Under the pieces are notes generated by a model. It saw nothing but the letters and a program-made list of their open reading frames with translations, ran no database searches and was not told where the DNA came from. A stretch of 64,000 bases of DNA, from assembly GCF_009720525.1 (NCBI RefSeq), contig NZ_CP043930.1, positions 372,001 to 436,000 of the forward strand. Direction: 5' to 3'. Shown in pieces: positions 8,694-19,543 of this stretch. The stretch comes from Gimesia benthica. GTDB taxonomy: Bacteria; Planctomycetota; Planctomycetia; Planctomycetales; Planctomycetaceae. Within the stretch, counting starts at the first letter, position 1, and each line of letters starts with the position of its first letter. A program made the translations under genes and the position numbers.

Positions 8694-10096
8694 ATGAAAG
8701 ATGAGAAAAACAAACAGGTTATCGGCTGTGAAGAATGGTGCGCTTTCCCCGACCTGGGGATCCCCTCCATCAAAGCCCGTGTGGACTCCGGAGCCAAAAC
8801 ATCTTCCATCCACGCCTTCAACGTTCAGAAGTTCCGCCGCCAGGGGGAAACCTGGGTCAGTTTTGAAGTCCATCCCCTTCAGAATAACCGTCGCACCGTG
8901 GTCCGCTGCGAACGTCCCATCGTCGACAAGCGCGTGGTGAAAAGTTCCAGTGGGATTTCGGAAACCCGCTACGTCATTCTGGCGACACTCAAGATGGGCG
9001 ATCAGGCCTGGGAAATTGAACTCACGCTCGCCAATCGCGATTCCATGGGTTATCGCATGCTGTTGGGACGCGAAGCGATGAGCGGGCGGATGCTGGTTGA
9101 TCCCGCCCTCAGCTTCTGTCAGGGGCAGGTAACCAGCGACACGTTGAATAAACATTATGGCAAGCGGGAACAGACCCGTAGCGGACTCAAAATCGCGGTG
9201 CTCGCCAGTAACCAGGAACTCTACAGCAACCAGCGGATTCTCGAAGCGGGAGAAGAGCGGGGGCATGAGATGGAGTTTCTGGATATCAAACAGTGCTACA
9301 TGAAACTCGACGCGGTCGAACCTGAGGCTCACTACCGGGGTGGCACCATTCTCGATGACCTGGATGCCGTCATTACCCGCATCCGTCCCAGCATCACCTA
9401 TTACGGTTGTGCACTGGCCCGCCAGTTCGAAAGCATGAACGTTCTGACTGTGAATACGTCTGTCGCCATCACCCAGTCCCGCGACAAGCTGTATTCACTG
9501 CAGTTGATGCTCAAGAGCGGCATCAACATCCCCACGACCGGCTTTGCTAATTCTCCCATCGATACCAACGACCTGATTGAAATGGTGGGAGGTGCTCCAT
9601 TAATCGTTAAGTTGCTGGAAGGCTCGCAGGGACGCGGCGTCGTGCTCGCAGAAACCCGTAAAGCTGCTGAAAGTGTGATCAATGCATTCAAAGCGCTGCG
9701 TGCCAACCTGCTCGTGCAGGAGTTTATCAAAGAAGCTGAAGGGAAGGACCTCCGCTGTTTCGTCATCGATGGCAAGGTCGTCGCGTCCATTCAGCGGGAA
9801 GCAGCTCCGGGAGAATTCCGGGCGAACATCCACCAGGGGGGACTGCGTCCATCATTAAGATCACACCGACCGAACGTAAGCTGGCGGTGAAAGCTTCGAA
9901 AGCGCTTGGCCTGATGATTGCCGGCGTCGATATTATTCGCTCCAAACATGGTCCACTGCTGCTCGAAGTTAATTCTTCACCTGGACTCGAAGGTATTGAA
10001 GCAGCCACCGGTAAAGACATCGCCGGCATGATGATCTCAGCCATTGAGAAGAAGCTTAACTGGAAACGCGAATTGAGTGGGAAACGACATAAATAG
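8694..10096 (+). CDS. RimB-like (zinc protease family) / RimK ATP-grasp fusion, interrupted by a -1 frameshift
   Basis: The first part (to about residue 150) matches the aspartyl-protease-like 'ATP-dependent zinc protease' family PF05618 (RimB), with [13 protein letters not shown] at the active site. The second part is a RimK-type ATP-grasp ligase that adds glutamate or a similar residue to a protein or peptide. The frame is broken at the six-G run 9836-9841. The upstream frame reads on into an unrelated tail and stops at 9890. The -1 frame continues the family sequence as [20 protein letters not shown] and includes the metal/ATP-binding [14 protein letters not shown], stopping at 10096. One G is missing, or the ribosome shifts at G GGG GGA. 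The restored product is about 467 residues. The unshifted 398-residue product would lack the catalytic EVN segment. Confidence 0.85.
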
Positions 10097-10186
10097 CAGA
10101 ATTATTCTAGTGTTACAGAGATCCGCGGTTAGAATGCATCCATCGGTTTAGTATCACTGAATTTAGATTCTTTCCGAGGGCCTGTA

Positions 10187-10993
10187 ATGAATTCCTTTTT
10201 ATCCAGGGGGAGCATCGTCTCCGCCTGCTGCCTTTACGCTCTGTTTGTCTGCCAGTCACTCACGATCGCATCTCAAGATCCCAAAAATCCGGGACATGAG
10301 CAGATCGGTACTGTGATGGGGCGGGCCGTGTATCGAGACCAACTCCGCACCGGGAAGAATGTAACACAACGCGAAGAACTCTTTCGGCTGTTCGCGCAGC
10401 CTGTCAAAGAACAATACATCAGCGACCGACGGAAGTCGCTTGTTCCCACCGAACAGGAAATCACGTACGCGGCAGCATTCTTCTGTCGCGACCAGCAGAT
10501 CCGCCGGCTGGATGACAAAGAGAAGAACATGATCCGTCAGCAACTACTGACGATTGAAAAGCAGCTCAGAACCGAACAGCTTGTATCATCTGAGAAACGG
10601 ACACTGCAGGAACAGCAGACCGAACTGCAGGCCTGCCTCGACATGCCCTGTCGTACCTTTGCCCGTTTCATGCTCGACCGCTGGAAATTCCAGCGACATC
10701 TCTATCTGACCTACGGCAAAGGAAGAATTCTCTGGCAACAGGCAGGCATCGAAGCATTCGACGGCATGTACCGCTGGCTGCAGGATCGCGAAAAGCAGGG
10801 GGAATTCAGCATTGATGATCCCCGGCTTCACACCGAGTTTTACGCTTACTGGACCACGCAGAAGCACGGTGCATTCCTCACCCGCGATCAGAAACGCATC
10901 CGCGAATTTCTCAGTCCCGACTGGGCACATCAGCTCCCACGGGCTGAACAGCATTTCAAAAAACTGCCGGAAACGAAACCGAATCAGAAATAA
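10187..10993 (+). CDS. Secreted protein of unknown function
   Basis: A 268-residue protein with a signal-peptide-like N-terminus (about residues 1-29). The rest is charged and mostly helical, with a Gln/Glu-rich, possibly coiled-coil stretch at about residues 100-150 (RQQLLTIEKQLRTEQL, KRTLQEQQTELQACL). IGTVMGRAVYRDQL at about residues 42-55 slightly resembles the entry of SurA-type peptidyl-prolyl isomerase N-domains, but no PPIase domain follows. The family is not recognised. The gene has its own AT-rich upstream gap and faces a convergent gene on the minus strand. Confidence 0.7.
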   Translation: MNSFLSRGSIVSACCLYALFVCQSLTIASQDPKNPGHEQIGTVMGRAVYRDQLRTGKNVTQREELFRLFAQPVKEQYISDRRKSLVPTEQEITYAAAFFCRDQQIRRLDDKEKNMIRQQLLTIEKQLRTEQLVSSEKRTLQEQQTELQACLDMPCRTFARFMLDRWKFQRHLYLTYGKGRILWQQAGIEAFDGMYRWLQDREKQGEFSIDDPRLHTEFYAYWTTQKHGAFLTRDQKRIREFLSPDWAHQLPRAEQHFKKLPETKPNQK

Positions 10994-11025
10994 TTCGGTC
11001 CGAATCAGTTTCGTGAGACCAAGAG

Positions 11026-12383
11026 TTACCTGGCCTGGTCGGTTTCGGTAGCTTTGGATTCAGACATCTTAGCCAGACAGACCAGTTGCTCCTGTCGTTT
11101 GCCTCCCTGTTCTTTACCGATCCGCAGGAACAGTTCGCCATCCGCCACCGCGGGACTCGCGTAGCAGTCATCACCAATCTTGTTGAAGCCGACTTCTTCG
11201 TATCCGTCAGGAGTCGCTTTGAAGATAAACGTCTCCCCCGACAGATTCGAGACATAGATCAACCCATTGCACAAAATCGGTGACGCACTGAAGGACCCCC
11301 GCAGTCGGTTCCGCCACATGACTTCTCCCGATCCGGCCGACCAGCAGTAGGCAATCCCGTCATCGGTCACGCCGTACACGTATTTGCCGTCCGCCAGCAG
11401 GGAAGGTTCATAGACTTTGGTCTTATCCGTCCAGAGCAGTTTCCCCTCCGCCGAGAGCCCCACCGTTTCCCGCTTGGGATAACCGCCGCTGGCAAAGATT
11501 TTGTCGTCGGCAGTCACAATTGTCCCGCAGGTTGCTTCTGCCAGACAAGGAGTGCTCCAGTTTTCCTTACCCGTAGCCGGGTCGTAGCTGGCGACACTGT
11601 CACAGCCACTGATCAGCAGTTGATCCCGACCTCCCACATGCGCTACGATCGGGCTGGAATAGGTACTCACCGCGGGTCGCGCGACCCGCCAGGCGATCTT
11701 GCCCGTCTGTCTATCCAGGGCAGCAATGTATCCGCCCCCCGGTTGTCGGCGGCAATGATTACAAATGATTTGTAGAGCAGGGGAGATGGCGCATATCCAA
11801 ACTTGGAATTAAAGGCCCCCAGTTCCTGCTGCCAGAGTTGCTTCCCCTCTAGATGCAGTGCGGTCGCGATGACTTTTCCTGAATTCAGAAAGGCAGCAAA
11901 GATCCGCTCGCCGTCGCAGAGCAGACTTCCGTTCGCATTGGTTCCTTTTTTATGCAGTTCCCCGTCAGAGGGGAAGCCCCCTTGATGCACGACGGTTTCC
12001 CAGAGCACGGTACCATCCTTGCGGTTATAGGCGATCACCATCTGCTCCTGATCCGCATCATCGGCGGTGGCCAGCATCACCTGGTCGCCAACCACGATGG
12101 GAGAGCTGTGTCCGCGCCCGGGAATATCAGTACGCCAGACTACATTCTTGGACGCGTTCCACTGGACGGGCAGGTCCTGGTCCGGGGCGTGTCCATTCCG
12201 TTCCGGTCCGCGCCAGCCTGGCCAGACATCCGACAGATCGGGAACGTCAGAGTCAGTCAGGGAGACGCCGCTGGACTGGACAGAGATTTCTTCAACGGGA
12301 GTCGTTTTGGTGCAGCCGACCAGCAGCCATAAAAGCCATAAAATCAGGCCGGTCACAAATAAGCGGTGCATGCAGGAAACCAT
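11026..12383 (-). CDS. PQQ-like beta-propeller lipoprotein, interrupted by a -1 frameshift
   Basis: Two minus-strand frames form one propeller protein. The first (from 12383, or ATG 12371) has a lipoprotein signal (LWLLVGC) and WPGWRGPERNGHAPDQDLPV, the usual opening of the family. It runs to AADNRG and then loses homology. The second frame resumes with GGYIAALDRQTGKIAW and carries the remaining blades to 11026. The break falls in a run of six C on the plus strand (11735-11740), i.e. G6 in the gene. Adding one G restores a continuous protein of about 452 residues. A mutation, a sequencing error or slippage could explain it. It is the second G6 frameshift within 2 kb. Probable role: envelope-anchored propeller, substrate unknown. 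Confidence 0.82.
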
Positions 12384-12430
12384 TCCTTAACTCCTCCCTG
12401 AATTTTATATCGAAAACAGCACCCGGATCT

Positions 12431-12457
12431 CAGCTGTCCCGCACCAGGGGACAGCTG
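12431..12457 (-). terminator. Stem-loop downstream of the DUF1080 gene
   Basis: 10-bp inverted repeat CAGCTGTCCC (12431-12440) / GGGACAGCTG (12448-12457). It has no U-run on the minus strand, so it may stabilise mRNA or act as a weak terminator between the DUF1080 gene and the propeller gene. Confidence 0.4.
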
Positions 12458-12481
12458 ATTCCGAATTCTGTTTTGTACGGT

Positions 12482-13231
12482 TTACAGCTTTTTCAGAAAG
12501 ACATTTCTGAAACGGATTTCACCGCCATGAGTCTGAAGCTGAATCGGCCCCGTCTCATAGATCGGTTGGTCCTTCTCATAATAATTATCCATCTTTTTGT
12601 TGTCTACAACGAGTTTGTCATTGAAGTAGACCGTAACCTTATCCCCCTTCATGATGATCCGGAAGTGATTCCACTCACCAAAGGGTTTATCGGCGTGTAC
12701 CAGCGGATACTTGCCTTCCCCTTTGTTATTGAACAGACCACCGGAACCCAGGTTCGCCTTCCGATCCCATTTACCACCTTCTTTGGTCGTATCCCAGATC
12801 TGCACCTGTGGCACACCACGTAAGTAGATACCGCTGTCTGCTTTCGCGACGGTCTTGTAATCGAGCAGCAGTTCGAAGTCACCAAAGTCTTCAGCTGTCG
12901 TCAGATAGACGCCATGACCGTCATTCACCAGTTCCCCATCTTCCACGGACCAGTGTTCCAGTACGTCTTCCCAGTTCTTTTTGAGCAGTTCTTCCCGCTC
13001 TTTTTCCGACATCTTCTTCACGGCCATCGGGCTTTTTCCTTTGACGGTGTGATAATTCATGCCGATCCAGCCGGACAGATCTTTACCGTTAAACAGGGCG
13101 ATAAAGCCTTCTGGAGGCTGATTCATTTTCTTGTCGGACTTCTTTTCGCCTGCATTCACGGCAGCAGTTCCCATGACAGCCAGAACCAGCAGGGAAAACA
13201 GACCACTTTTGCAGAGTGACTTTAAATTCAT
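12482..13231 (-). CDS. Secreted DUF1080 (3-keto-disaccharide hydrolase family) protein
   Basis: A 249-residue protein with a signal peptide (about residues 1-27, ending VNAG). The domain follows the PF06439 pattern: GFIALFNGKDLSGWIGMNY near the start, VEDGELVNDGHGVYLTT, the DFELLLDYKTVAKADSGIYL strand pair, VQIWDT, and the C-terminal EIRFRNVFLKKL. This concanavalin-like fold is very common in planctomycetes, and some members hydrolyse 3-keto-disaccharides or glucosides. The start has an AAGGAATG-like element upstream. It is transcribed separately from the regulator at 13382, with a 150-base AT-rich gap. Confidence 0.9.
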   Translation of the reverse strand: MNLKSLCKSGLFSLLVLAVMGTAAVNAGEKKSDKKMNQPPEGFIALFNGKDLSGWIGMNYHTVKGKSPMAVKKMSEKEREELLKKNWEDVLEHWSVEDGELVNDGHGVYLTTAEDFGDFELLLDYKTVAKADSGIYLRGVPQVQIWDTTKEGGKWDRKANLGSGGLFNNKGEGKYPLVHADKPFGEWNHFRIIMKGDKVTVYFNDKLVVDNKKMDNYYEKDQPIYETGPIQLQTHGGEIRFRNVFLKKL

Positions 13232-13381
13232 CGATCATTCCTTCTTGATATAATGACGCTGACAACCAGGCTGGAATTGACTCTCAGCCGATTCAATAAC
13301 CTTGTTTAGTAATTACTCTAATCAGAGGGGGAAGGAAATACAATCTGCGTGTTGCCCGGTCAGCTTAAAATTCCCGAACTG

Positions 13382-14794
13382 TCAGTCTTTGAAATCCTGC
13401 TTCTCGATTCCATACTGTTTCATCTTCCGTAAGAGGGTCCGCCTGCTGATCCCAGCAGCGTCTGCGGTTTCTGCCACCCGACCGGAATTCTGTTTGAGCT
13501 TTGCCCGGAGATACTCGCGTTCCAGCTGCTCAATCACGGGCTCCAGATTCTCCTGCAGCGTCCGCGACGCATCAATGCTCTTCCGCCAGACCGCCTGCTG
13601 CTTATGTTCCAGCGTCTGCCCGGTCTCTGCCAGATTGGTACTTCGCAGCCTGGCAAAATCCCGTGCCGTCAGAGCCGAAGGAAACCGGGCCAGCACCAGC
13701 CGCTCACTGAAATTTTCCAGCTGTCGCACATTACCCGGCCATTCGTAGTCGAGCAGGGCATCCAGAAAGCTGTCCGTGAAGACCGGCGGTTCCAACCCGT
13801 AATGCCGCGCCAGACGTTTCGTAAAATGGCCAAACAGTAGAAAGATATCTTCCGGACGCTGACGCAGCGGCGGCACATTCACGCGGATCACATCGAGTCG
13901 GTAAAAGAGATCCTCGCGAAATCGTCCCTCGCGAACTGCCAGATCCAGCAGCACATTCGTCGCCGCCACGATCCGAACATCGATCTCAACTTCAGACTGA
14001 CTGCCCACGGGCCGAATCCGTTTTTCCTGCAGCATCCGCAGCAGGCACAGCTGCGCTTCCGGGGGCATATCGCCAATTTCATCCAGAAACAGTGTCCCGC
14101 CGTTCGCATGCATCACCAGACCTTTCTTGGCCCGTTCCGCACCGGTGAAGGCTCCTTTCTCATGACCGAACAGTTCGGAGTTGATCAGTTCTGCAGGGAT
14201 ACTAGCACAATTCGCAGCGACGAATCGCCCCGATCTTCCCGAGCGACGATGTACGGCCCGCGCCAGCAGTTCCTTACCGGTCCCTGTTTCTCCCACGATC
14301 AATACGGTCGCATCCGTCGGTGCCACGCGCGTGCAGAGTTCGAACAGATCCCACATCGCCAGGCTGCGACTGAGCATCGATTCAAAACGCGCCCCTTTCT
14401 TCCGCTGAGGACTCAGATCGTGCATGCGGGGCAGGAACTGCTGATTCTCGAGCGTCTCTTTGACCAACTGCTGCAGTTGCTCCGCGGACTGAGACAGACA
14501 GACATCCCTCACGCCTGACTGAAACAGAATCCGCACCTGTTCATTCTCGATTCCCGGTGCCCAGATCAGAATGTCCGTCAGTGGCCATTGATTGCGTAAG
14601 ACGCTGATGACACCCAACACTTCTTCCAGGTTCTCTGCAGTCGCCGTCATTACAAACAGCCGGGGCGAACGAGGGAATTCCGTCGAGAGAATCTGCTCGG
14701 CAGAGGAGACCACCAGCAGATCGCAGCCTTCAGACTCCAGGGCTGTCCTGGCCTGACGTTTCGATAACGTACAGACAAGCAAAGGTTTTTCCAT
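13382..14794 (-). CDS. Sigma-54-dependent enhancer-binding regulator (degenerate receiver, AAA+, Fis HTH)
   Basis: A 470-residue NtrC-type activator. The N-terminal ~130 residues have a receiver-like alternation but no phosphoacceptor Asp and no conserved acidic pair, so activation by phosphorylation is unlikely. The AAA+ domain has Walker A GETGTGKE, the sigma-54 contact loop GAFTGA, Walker [12 protein letters not shown] and the arginine-finger region [16 protein letters not shown]. The C-terminus is a Fis-type HTH ([20 protein letters not shown]). GGGAGG precedes the start at good spacing. It diverges from the sucrose/glucan operon across a 242-base gap containing a -24/-12 promoter and tandem palindromes, so it is the likely activator of that operon (inference). 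Confidence 0.93.
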   Translation of the reverse strand: MEKPLLVCTLSKRQARTALESEGCDLLVVSSAEQILSTEFPRSPRLFVMTATAENLEEVLGVISVLRNQWPLTDILIWAPGIENEQVRILFQSGVRDVCLSQSAEQLQQLVKETLENQQFLPRMHDLSPQRKKGARFESMLSRSLAMWDLFELCTRVAPTDATVLIVGETGTGKELLARAVHRRSGRSGRFVAANCASIPAELINSELFGHEKGAFTGAERAKKGLVMHANGGTLFLDEIGDMPPEAQLCLLRMLQEKRIRPVGSQSEVEIDVRIVAATNVLLDLAVREGRFREDLFYRLDVIRVNVPPLRQRPEDIFLLFGHFTKRLARHYGLEPPVFTDSFLDALLDYEWPGNVRQLENFSERLVLARFPSALTARDFARLRSTNLAETGQTLEHKQQAVWRKSIDASRTLQENLEPVIEQLEREYLRAKLKQNSGRVAETADAAGISRRTLLRKMKQYGIEKQDFKD

Positions 14795-14851
14795 GAGACA
14801 CCTCCCGGCCGCTATTTGAGGTGAATTCAGCGAGCACGAGGCTGAATTGAC

Positions 14852-14876
14852 TGAGAAACCGACGGTCGATTTCTCA
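14852..14876. promoter_or_regulatory. Near-perfect 12-bp inverted repeat upstream of the regulator gene
   Basis: TGAGAAACCGAC (14852-14863) and GTCGATTTCTCA (14865-14876) are reverse complements with one mismatch and a 1-base centre. The site lies 58 bases upstream of the regulator start. The outer halves resemble the TGAGACA half-site of the enhancer palindromes further right, which would fit an autoregulatory operator. A hairpin in the regulator's leader is the alternative. Confidence 0.5.
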
Positions 14877-14884
14877 CTCTCAAA

Positions 14885-14902
14885 TGCGACACGCGTTTCC
14901 CA
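14885..14902. promoter_or_regulatory. Possible weak third enhancer palindrome
   Basis: TGCGACA-CGCG-TTTCCCA has the same 7-4-7 layout as the two better sites. It matches the TGAGMCA half in 6 of 7 positions and the TGTCTCA half in 5 of 7. Its centre is 39 bases from the next site. Confidence 0.3.
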
Positions 14903-14923
14903 TTATATCATCACGCACACATA

Positions 14924-14941
14924 TGAGACAACCGTGTCACT
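14924..14941. promoter_or_regulatory. Putative enhancer site 1 for the sigma-54 activator
   Basis: TGAGACA-ACCG-TGTCACT is an imperfect 7-4-7 palindrome. Its left half is the exact complement of the right half of site 2. Its centre is about 85 bases upstream of the start point predicted from the -24/-12 element. Confidence 0.6.
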
Positions 14942-14946
14942 TATAT

Positions 14947-14964
14947 TGAGCCAGATATGTCTCA
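14947..14964. promoter_or_regulatory. Putative enhancer site 2 for the sigma-54 activator
   Basis: TGAGCCA-GATA-TGTCTCA is a 7-4-7 palindrome with one mismatch. Its centre is 23 bp from site 1, about two helical turns, so two activator dimers could bind the same face. It lies about 62 bases upstream of the predicted transcription start, within the usual range for NtrC-type activators. Confidence 0.65.
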
Positions 14965-14991
14965 TCACTGCCGGATCTCTACACCCCGGTT

Positions 14992-15008
14992 CGGCATGCC
15001 CTTTGCAT
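14992..15008 (+). promoter_or_regulatory. Sigma-54 (-24/-12) promoter of the sucrose/glucan operon
   Basis: CGGCATG-CCCT-TTGCAT matches the sigma-54 consensus TGGCAYG-N4-TTGCW. GG (14993-14994) and GC (15005-15006) are separated by exactly 10 bases. The first T is the main deviation. Transcription should start near 15018 and run toward the operon. The adjacent divergent gene encodes a GAFTGA-type activator, which strongly supports the call. Confidence 0.8.
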
Positions 15009-15036
15009 AGTTAAGTTCCACTACATTGGACTCAGG

Positions 15037-15330
15037 ATGACCATTCAGGAGAAAGCAATAAACAAACCCGTTTTGATTGTACTCGCCCCAGCAGGAGATA
15101 GCCCCGGGTGGTTGGCTGGCGACCAATGTGATCGCTCAGCGACCAGATCTGCTCGATTGATATCTCCACTGAACAGAGCCCATTTTGACATACTGCAAAA
15201 TCGACGAACGACTCTTTCGCCGCGCTCCCGCCGACACGTTTTCACGCGAACCTCTTACCATCACTCCCGTTATTCAGGATTGCGACATCGCAGCGGGCCC
15301 CTAACTCAGGAACAGAATTTAACAGGATGA
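15037..15330 (+). CDS. Possible leader ORF ahead of the sucrose-phosphate synthase gene
   Basis: A 97-codon frame that begins about 19 bases after the predicted sigma-54 transcript start and ends with a TGA overlapping the next ATG (ATGA, 4 bases), the same junction type as between the following two genes. The first ~25 residues ([20 protein letters not shown]) look protein-like; the rest is Arg/Ser/His-rich and resembles no family I know. It could be a coupled leader peptide or simply a long 5' untranslated region. Low confidence. Confidence 0.3.
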   Translation: MTIQEKAINKPVLIVLAPAGDSPGWLAGDQCDRSATRSARLISPLNRAHFDILQNRRTTLSPRSRRHVFTRTSYHHSRYSGLRHRSGPLTQEQNLTG

Positions 15331-17560
15331 ACTCAATGAGCCATAACGTATTAAATGAACCCTTTTCAGACGCAGTTGTTGATCCCCGTGGGGCAGGCAT
15401 TGCCTCTGCGAGACGCGGTGATCTGAAAATCACGCTCATCAGTCTGCACGGTTTGATTCGGGCACACGATCCCGAACTGGGCCGCGATGCGGATACCGGC
15501 GGCCAGGTCAAATACGTGCTGGAACTGGCCAAAGAACTCGCCGCTCACTCGCGCGTTAAAGAAGTCGAGGTACTCACCCGTCAGATCATCGACCCCAAAG
15601 TCGATGACGCTTACGCTCAGGTTGAAGAGCCAATTTCGGAAAACGCAAAGATCGTCCGCATCCCGTTCGGCCCCAAGCGTTACCTGCGTAAAGAATCGCT
15701 CTGGCCGTACCTGGAGCTGTTTATCGACCAGACGCTGCAGCACTTCCGTCGCACAGGTCTGCCTGACATCATTCACGGCCATTACGCGGACGCCGGCGTC
15801 GCGGGAGCCCAGTTGGCCCGACTGCTCCACATTCCTTACGTCTTTACCGGACACTCACTGGGACGGGTCAAACGCCAGCGACTCTCACTGGGGAAAACCG
15901 ATCCTGAGTCGATGGATAAACTGGAAAACCGCTACAAGTTCACCGCACGCATCGAAGCGGAAGAACTCGCATTGGAAACCGCTTCCATGGTAGTTACCAG
16001 CACGAACCAGGAAGTCCAGCAGCAATATGAACTCTACGACCACTATGAACCCGCCCGGATGGAAGTTATCCCTCCCGGCGTGGATCTATCGTCATTTTCT
16101 CCTGCGAAACCAGACTGGAAAACACCTGCGTTCGCCGAAGAACTGAAACCCTTCCTGCGCGAACCGGACAAGCCAATGATCCTTACCGTGGCGCGACCGG
16201 ATGAACGCAAAAACCTGGAAATGCTGGTCAAAGTCTATGGTGAAAGCGAGCAGCTGCAGGAGAAAGCCAACCTCGTCATGGTCATGGGAACCCGCGATGA
16301 CCTTCGCGATCTGCCCAAATCGCAGCGGACCATCATCAACCGTGTACTCTACCTGGTTGACCGCTATAACCTGTATGGGAAGGTCGCGTACCCCAAAACC
16401 CATACACCGAGTGATGTCCCCGAGCTCTACCGACTCGCTACGTCTTTGAAGGGAGTCTTCATCAATCCCGCCCTGACAGAGCCTTTCGGACTGACACTGC
16501 TCGAAGCCGGTGCCACAGGGCTCCCCGTCGTCGCCACCAACGATGGCGGACCGCGGGACATTATCGCCAACTGTCAGAACGGTCTGCTCGTCGATCCTCT
16601 CGATAAAGAAGCCATCGAACACGCTCTGCTCCGTGTCCTCACCGAGCCGGAGCAGTGGTCCGACTGGTCCACCAACGGAATCGCAGGCACCCGTGAACAT
16701 TACTCCTGGAATAACCACGCGCAGCGTTACCTGAGGGACCTGCAGGATATCCTGGAGCACTCTCCCGCACCCGTGCTGGCCGACAAATCGACCTCGCGTC
16801 GACTTCCCGAATTTGACCGGTTGATTATCACCGATCTGGACAATACACTGACGGGAGATGACGAGGCATTGCAGGAGTTCATCGAACTCATTCGTGAGAA
16901 TGATCATATTGGTTTTGGAATTGCGACGGGCCGACGTCTGGACAGTGCCATGGAACTTATCCAGGAGTTGGGGCTCCCTCAGCCGGACCTGATCGATACC
17001 GACGCGGGAACACAGTTACACTACGGCGAGAACCTCACTCCCGACCTCAGCTGGCGCAAATCAATTGATTATGCCTGGCAACCCGAGAAAATTCGCGAAG
17101 TGCTGGATTCACTCCCCGGATTTTTCCCGCAAATCGAAGAACATCAGTCAGAATTCAAAATCAGTTATGAAATCGATACCAGTCTCAGCCCCAGCCTCTC
17201 GGAAATCAAAAAAATTCTCCGGGAAGCAGGATTACGTGCTAAGGTTGTGATGTCGCTCGGCATGTACCTGGATGTCATCCCCGTGCGGGGGGGCAGCGAC
17301 CTGTCAATGAGGCACGTGCTCTGGAAATGGGGCTTTGCTCCCGAACACGTTCTTGTCTCTGGCGATTCCGGTAACGACGCGGGAATGCTGCTGGGACGCA
17401 CCCTGGGAGTCGTCGTCGGCAACCACAGCGAAGAGCTGGAACGTCTGCGTAATCGACCCCGCGTCTACTTCGCGCAGGCAACCCACGCTGCAGGCATCCT
17501 CGAAGGAATCAAGTACTACAACTTCTTAGATAAGATTACCATTCCCAACGATCGGATCGA

Positions 17561-17564
<4 letters not shown>
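15327..17564 (+). CDS. sps: Bifunctional sucrose-phosphate synthase / sucrose-phosphate phosphatase
   Basis: A 745-residue enzyme that makes sucrose from UDP- or ADP-glucose and fructose-6-phosphate. Residues about 30-480 are a GT-B glycosyltransferase (GT4). They include [20 protein letters not shown] with [16 protein letters not shown], the [10 protein letters not shown] region, the donor site [14 protein letters not shown], and the E-x7-E segment [19 protein letters not shown]. Residues about 497-735 are a HAD phosphatase of the S6PP type. D503 is in [11 protein letters not shown], followed by ATGR and SGDSGND, so all four HAD motifs are present. It may therefore carry out both steps. It overlaps the amylosucrase gene by 4 bases. 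The start is 15327, or ATG 15336. Confidence 0.93.
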
Positions 17565-19528
<1,964 letters not shown>

Positions 19529-19543
19529 CCGACGGAGCGTCCC

